Below are positions 5,406 to 7,943 of a stretch of DNA of 7,943 nucleotides, piece by piece. Source of the stretch: Candidatus Dadabacteria bacterium (GTDB lineage: Bacteria > J088). The stretch spans positions 1 through 7,943 of the forward strand of contig RFIY01000256.1 of the NCBI GenBank assembly GCA_003695505.1, given 5' to 3'. Both the position numbers and the translations under genes were made by a program. How positions within the stretch are numbered: position 1 is the first letter of the stretch; each line of letters opens with the position of its first letter. The notes beneath the pieces were generated by a model. The model was not told the origin of the DNA, searched no databases, and saw only the letters and a list, made by a program, of their open reading frames with translations.

Positions 5406-7505
5406 ATGTACCAGCGGTTCAACCATTTCTCAACCCGAACACTATTCGTTTTGTTCGGTCTGCTCGCCAGCATCGCGGCAGCACAGGCCGATGATGCAAC
5501 CGATGACGCGTTCAGCGACTTCGGCGAACTCGACCTGGCGGCCCTGCTCGATGCACCAGTTGAATCTGCCAGCGGGCAACGCGAACTGATCTCGGAAGCG
5601 CCTGCGGTGATTGAAGTCATCACCGCCGACCAGATCCGAGCATGGGGCAGTTCCGATCTGTACGAGGTGCTGTCTCATATCGCCGGCATCGAGAACATCG
5701 AAGACCACTGGGGCCGGACGCTGACCAACATCCGCGGCTCCCACGCCGCGCTGTTCAACAACAAGATCCTGCTGCTCGTCGACCGCTATCCGGTCTACGA
5801 AGTCGGCAATATGAGCTCGATGCTCGAAGAAATCCCGGTATCGGCGATCGACCGCGTCGAGGTCATCCGGGGTCCTGCGGGCGTACTGTACGGCACCAAC
5901 GCATACGCGGGTGTAGTCCATGTGATCACCGAAGACCCGAAGGAGACTTCGGGATCGTTGTCGATTGGTGGCGGACGCATGCTATCCCCGGAGGGCGCGC
6001 TCGACGATGATCCCTGGGATCTGGAATTTCGGACGCGCGCCGCGCATACCTGGGACAGCGGCACACTTCGGCTGGACGTGCAAGGCCGCAAACTGCCGGA
6101 ATGGACGGCCGAAGCCGTCGATGCTGTCATCGGTTCGACGGCACCGGGACAGCACGCTGATGATGCGTTTTTGCGGGATGAACGCCGGTTGTCCGGACTG
6201 GGGCGCGTTACGCAGCATTTTGGAGACCATTCGCTGCGCCTGCTGGGTGGCTATTTCATTCAGAAGAAATACAAGTGGGGATTCCTGCCCTGGGTCGAGA
6301 TCGAATCGCGGCCGTCCGAAATGCAGGACTGGTACGCCGATGCACGCTGGCAATGGACCGCTTCGCCGCAATCCGTCGTTCGGGCCAGCATTGGCTATCA
6401 ACACAATGACCAGTACAACGAGGCAGGCACGATCCCGGCATTGGCCTCGCTTGGCCTGACGGAAGAAGCGGTTGTCACCGTTGACACCAACCGATTGTCG
6501 CTCTCACTGGGCGCGGATCATACGCTGGCCGACGGCGACCTGACACTGCAGGAAGGCCTGGATCTGGCCATTCACTTCTTCGAAGATTACGCCATGACCT
6601 TCCGACCCTCCGGGCAACTCGCCCCTGGCGTACCGCAACTCAACTTTGGCGCGAACAACTATGACCTCAATGCGTTCGTTCAGGCGGGCTGGAAACCGGT
6701 AGAGCGCCTGTCCCTGCTGATCGGTGTTCGCGGCAACCTGTTCGTGCCGGGGCAAATCGACAGGAACCTTCCGAAGCCCGATCCGCGATTCACGCCGAAT
6801 CCGCGCGCCAGCATCGTGGCGCGATTGCACGACACGCTGACCGCGAAACTGCTCTACGGTCGCGCCTTTCGCGTGCCATCGGTATTCAATATGTTTGTCG
6901 CGGCGGCCGGAGCGATCTTTGGTGATCCTAACCTGAAAGCCGAAACCGTCGACACGGCCGAACTGGCCTTCGACTACAAGCCGCTCGAACACCTTTCACT
7001 GCGATTGAATGGCTACGTCAACGTCAGCAACAACGACATCGTCTTTGCACCTCACCCCAACGGCATTGGCGTCAAGTATGTCAACGCAGAAGGTACGATC
7101 GCACGCGGCGTGGAACTGACGACCCGTTATCTGTTCCGCGACCTGCTCGATGCCAACGCATCTGTCGGCTTTCAGGAGGCTTCCGAGCGCGACACCGGCA
7201 ACTACATTTCGAATGTGCCACGGCTGATGGGATCGATTGGCGCAACGCTGCGACTTCTCGACGGCGATCTGAAGCTGACGCCAACAACCCGAATCATCGG
7301 CGCGCGCGGCGACTTCTCGGGCACGGCTCTGCTGGATGCCACGCTGTACTATGACCCGCTCGACTGGTTCGGTATCGGCCTCGTCGCGCGGAACCTCATC
7401 GACACGGTCGTCAAGGATGTGGAACCGATCCGCAAAGAGACGCGCGGCGGTGTTCGGCAGAATCAACCGCGCACCCTGACGCTGTGGCTTACGGCCAGAT
7501 TCTGA
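5406..7505 (+). CDS. TonB-dependent outer-membrane receptor
   Basis: A 699-aa outer-membrane active transporter that takes energy from TonB-ExbB-ExbD. Residues 1-28 form a signal peptide: a basic start, the hydrophobic stretch LFVLFGLLASIAAA and a cleavage site AQA-DD. The plug domain covers about 45-180, with AVIEVITADQIRAWGSSDLYEVL, NIRGSHAALFNNKILLLVD and the hallmark IDRVEVIRGPAGVLYGTNAY (148-167). The 22-strand beta-barrel follows and ends in LTLWLTARF, with the terminal Phe required for barrel assembly. The sequence after the signal peptide (DFGELDLAALLDAPVESASG) is the form seen in BtuB/CirA-like receptors; a classical TonB box is not obvious. The ATG at 5406 is preferred over an in-frame ATG at 5325, because the signal peptide starts there and AGGAG (5391-5395) lies 10 nt upstream. 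The ligand is unknown: siderophore, cobalamin, haem or another nutrient. It is divergent from the Fe-S scaffold gene, which hints at iron but does not prove it. Confidence 0.93.
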   Translation: MYQRFNHFSTRTLFVLFGLLASIAAAQADDATDDAFSDFGELDLAALLDAPVESASGQRELISEAPAVIEVITADQIRAWGSSDLYEVLSHIAGIENIEDHWGRTLTNIRGSHAALFNNKILLLVDRYPVYEVGNMSSMLEEIPVSAIDRVEVIRGPAGVLYGTNAYAGVVHVITEDPKETSGSLSIGGGRMLSPEGALDDDPWDLEFRTRAAHTWDSGTLRLDVQGRKLPEWTAEAVDAVIGSTAPGQHADDAFLRDERRLSGLGRVTQHFGDHSLRLLGGYFIQKKYKWGFLPWVEIESRPSEMQDWYADARWQWTASPQSVVRASIGYQHNDQYNEAGTIPALASLGLTEEAVVTVDTNRLSLSLGADHTLADGDLTLQEGLDLAIHFFEDYAMTFRPSGQLAPGVPQLNFGANNYDLNAFVQAGWKPVERLSLLIGVRGNLFVPGQIDRNLPKPDPRFTPNPRASIVARLHDTLTAKLLYGRAFRVPSVFNMFVAAAGAIFGDPNLKAETVDTAELAFDYKPLEHLSLRLNGYVNVSNNDIVFAPHPNGIGVKYVNAEGTIARGVELTTRYLFRDLLDANASVGFQEASERDTGNYISNVPRLMGSIGATLRLLDGDLKLTPTTRIIGARGDFSGTALLDATLYYDPLDWFGIGLVARNLIDTVVKDVEPIRKETRGGVRQNQPRTLTLWLTARF

Positions 7506-7524
7506 GCATCGGCACAACCGCCAC

Positions 7525-7553
7525 TTGCCGAAATCGGCGCCGTCGCATATCCT
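7525..7553 (+). promoter_or_regulatory. Possible promoter of the DUF849 gene
   Basis: TTGCCG (7525-7530, 4 of 6) and TATCCT (7548-7553, 4 of 6) are separated by the optimal 17 nt in the 88-nt gap after the receptor gene. The predicted start near 7560 leaves a short leader before the ATG at 7594. The match is moderate. Read-through from the receptor gene is also possible, since no T-tailed hairpin lies between the two genes. Confidence 0.35.
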
Positions 7554-7593
7554 GCAAGTAAGCAAATACTCACAACGCAGGAGTCCGACAACC

Positions 7594-7943
7594 ATGGGCA
7601 AATCCGACAAGGCCGTCATCAGTTGTGCGCTGACCGGCGTACTGACGAACCCGGCCAAATTTCCCGTACCCGTTACCCCCGAGGAAATGGCCCGTGAGGC
7701 ACGGGCTGCATTCGACGCCGGCGCGTCGGTCATGCACGTCCACATTCGTGACCAGCGCCCCAATATGGGCATGCTGCCGTCGTGGAATCCCGACGATGCG
7801 CAAGCCGTCTGCGATGCGATTCGTGATGCCTGCCCCGGTGTCATCATCAATCTGACGACCGGAGTCGTCGGGCCGGACATCTCTGGCCCCGTCGCCTGCC
7901 TGGAGCGCGTCAGGCCCGAGATGGCCGCGATGAATGCCGGCTC
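7594..7943 (+). CDS. Beta-keto-acid cleavage enzyme (BKACE, DUF849), N-terminal part
   Basis: The first 116 codons of a gene that continues past the right edge. The family, founded on 3-keto-5-aminohexanoate cleavage enzyme (Kce) of lysine fermentation, condenses a beta-keto acid with acetyl-CoA to give acetoacetate and a new CoA ester. It uses a divalent metal in a TIM barrel. Family marks here are the opening AVISCALTGVLTNP (residues 7-20), VTPEEMAREARAAFDAGASV (27-46), the metal-binding pair His48/His50 in MHVHIRD, and GVIINLTTGVVG (82-93). The acceptor specificity depends on residues further on, so the substrate cannot be given. The family includes carnitine-derived dehydrocarnitine cleavage and many uncharacterised members. 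AGGAG (7579-7583) 10 nt upstream supports the start. Full-length relatives are about 270-310 aa. Confidence 0.92.
   Translation, partial: MGKSDKAVISCALTGVLTNPAKFPVPVTPEEMAREARAAFDAGASVMHVHIRDQRPNMGMLPSWNPDDAQAVCDAIRDACPGVIINLTTGVVGPDISGPVACLERVRPEMAAMNAG

Noticed and set aside
5327-5623. N-terminal extension of the Fe-S scaffold gene to 5623
   Set aside because: The extra 99 residues are Ser/Ala-rich antisense translation of the receptor gene; family similarity begins at the ATG at 5326.
7531-7545. Small repeat GCCG-AAAT-CGGC region after the receptor gene as a terminator
   Set aside because: A 4-bp stem without T-tract is too weak; it overlaps the possible promoter of the next gene.

Overview
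The window is GC-rich, tightly packed chromosomal DNA with Shine-Dalgarno sites ahead of most genes, sigma70-like promoters and a rho-independent terminator. A TonB-dependent outer-membrane receptor shows a Gram-negative host. The mix of a wax ester synthase/DGAT, an SCPx-type thiolase and a beta-keto-acid cleavage enzyme (DUF849) suggests a lipid-storing, probably gammaproteobacterial, heterotroph. The lineage is inferred, not proven. No insertion sequence, phage gene, CRISPR array or integration scar is visible.

Layout, left to right. Positions 1-558 (minus) hold the N-terminal part of a membrane CHASE2 sensor protein with a TTG start, cut by the window edge. Positions 653-1345 (minus) encode a class I SAM-dependent methyltransferase. 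Just upstream of it is a tRNA-Leu(UAA) gene, 1377-1459 (minus). The 233-nt intergenic region 1460-1692 carries divergent promoters: one for the tRNA, and a near-consensus one for the SCP2/SCPx-type thiolase at 1693-2874 (plus). The thiolase promoter overlaps an 18-bp near-perfect palindrome that looks like an operator. A strong hairpin at 2904-2935 separates the thiolase from a convergent minus-strand cluster.

That cluster is transcribed right to left. It begins with a small IscU/SufU-like Fe-S scaffold (5326 to 4961), followed by a single-domain Rieske ferredoxin (4968 to 4621) overlapping it by 8 nt as ATGACTGA, then a WS/DGAT acyltransferase (4555 to 2969) with an unusual basic C-terminal tail. 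Divergent from it is the TonB-dependent receptor (5406-7505, plus). The window ends in the first 116 codons of a DUF849/BKACE enzyme (7594 onward) that seems to have its own promoter.

Taken together, the thiolase (chain shortening of acyl- or sterol-type CoA thioesters), the WS/DGAT (storage of acyl-CoA as wax ester or triacylglycerol) and the BKACE enzyme (acetyl-CoA-dependent beta-keto-acid cleavage) point to acyl-CoA metabolism. The scaffold and ferredoxin pair could supply electrons to an oxygenase or desaturase encoded elsewhere. I see no clearly new multi-gene defence or mobile system. The points most worth testing are the thiolase operator, the scaffold/Rieske/WS-DGAT gene cluster, the WS/DGAT tail, and the tRNA-methyltransferase linkage.
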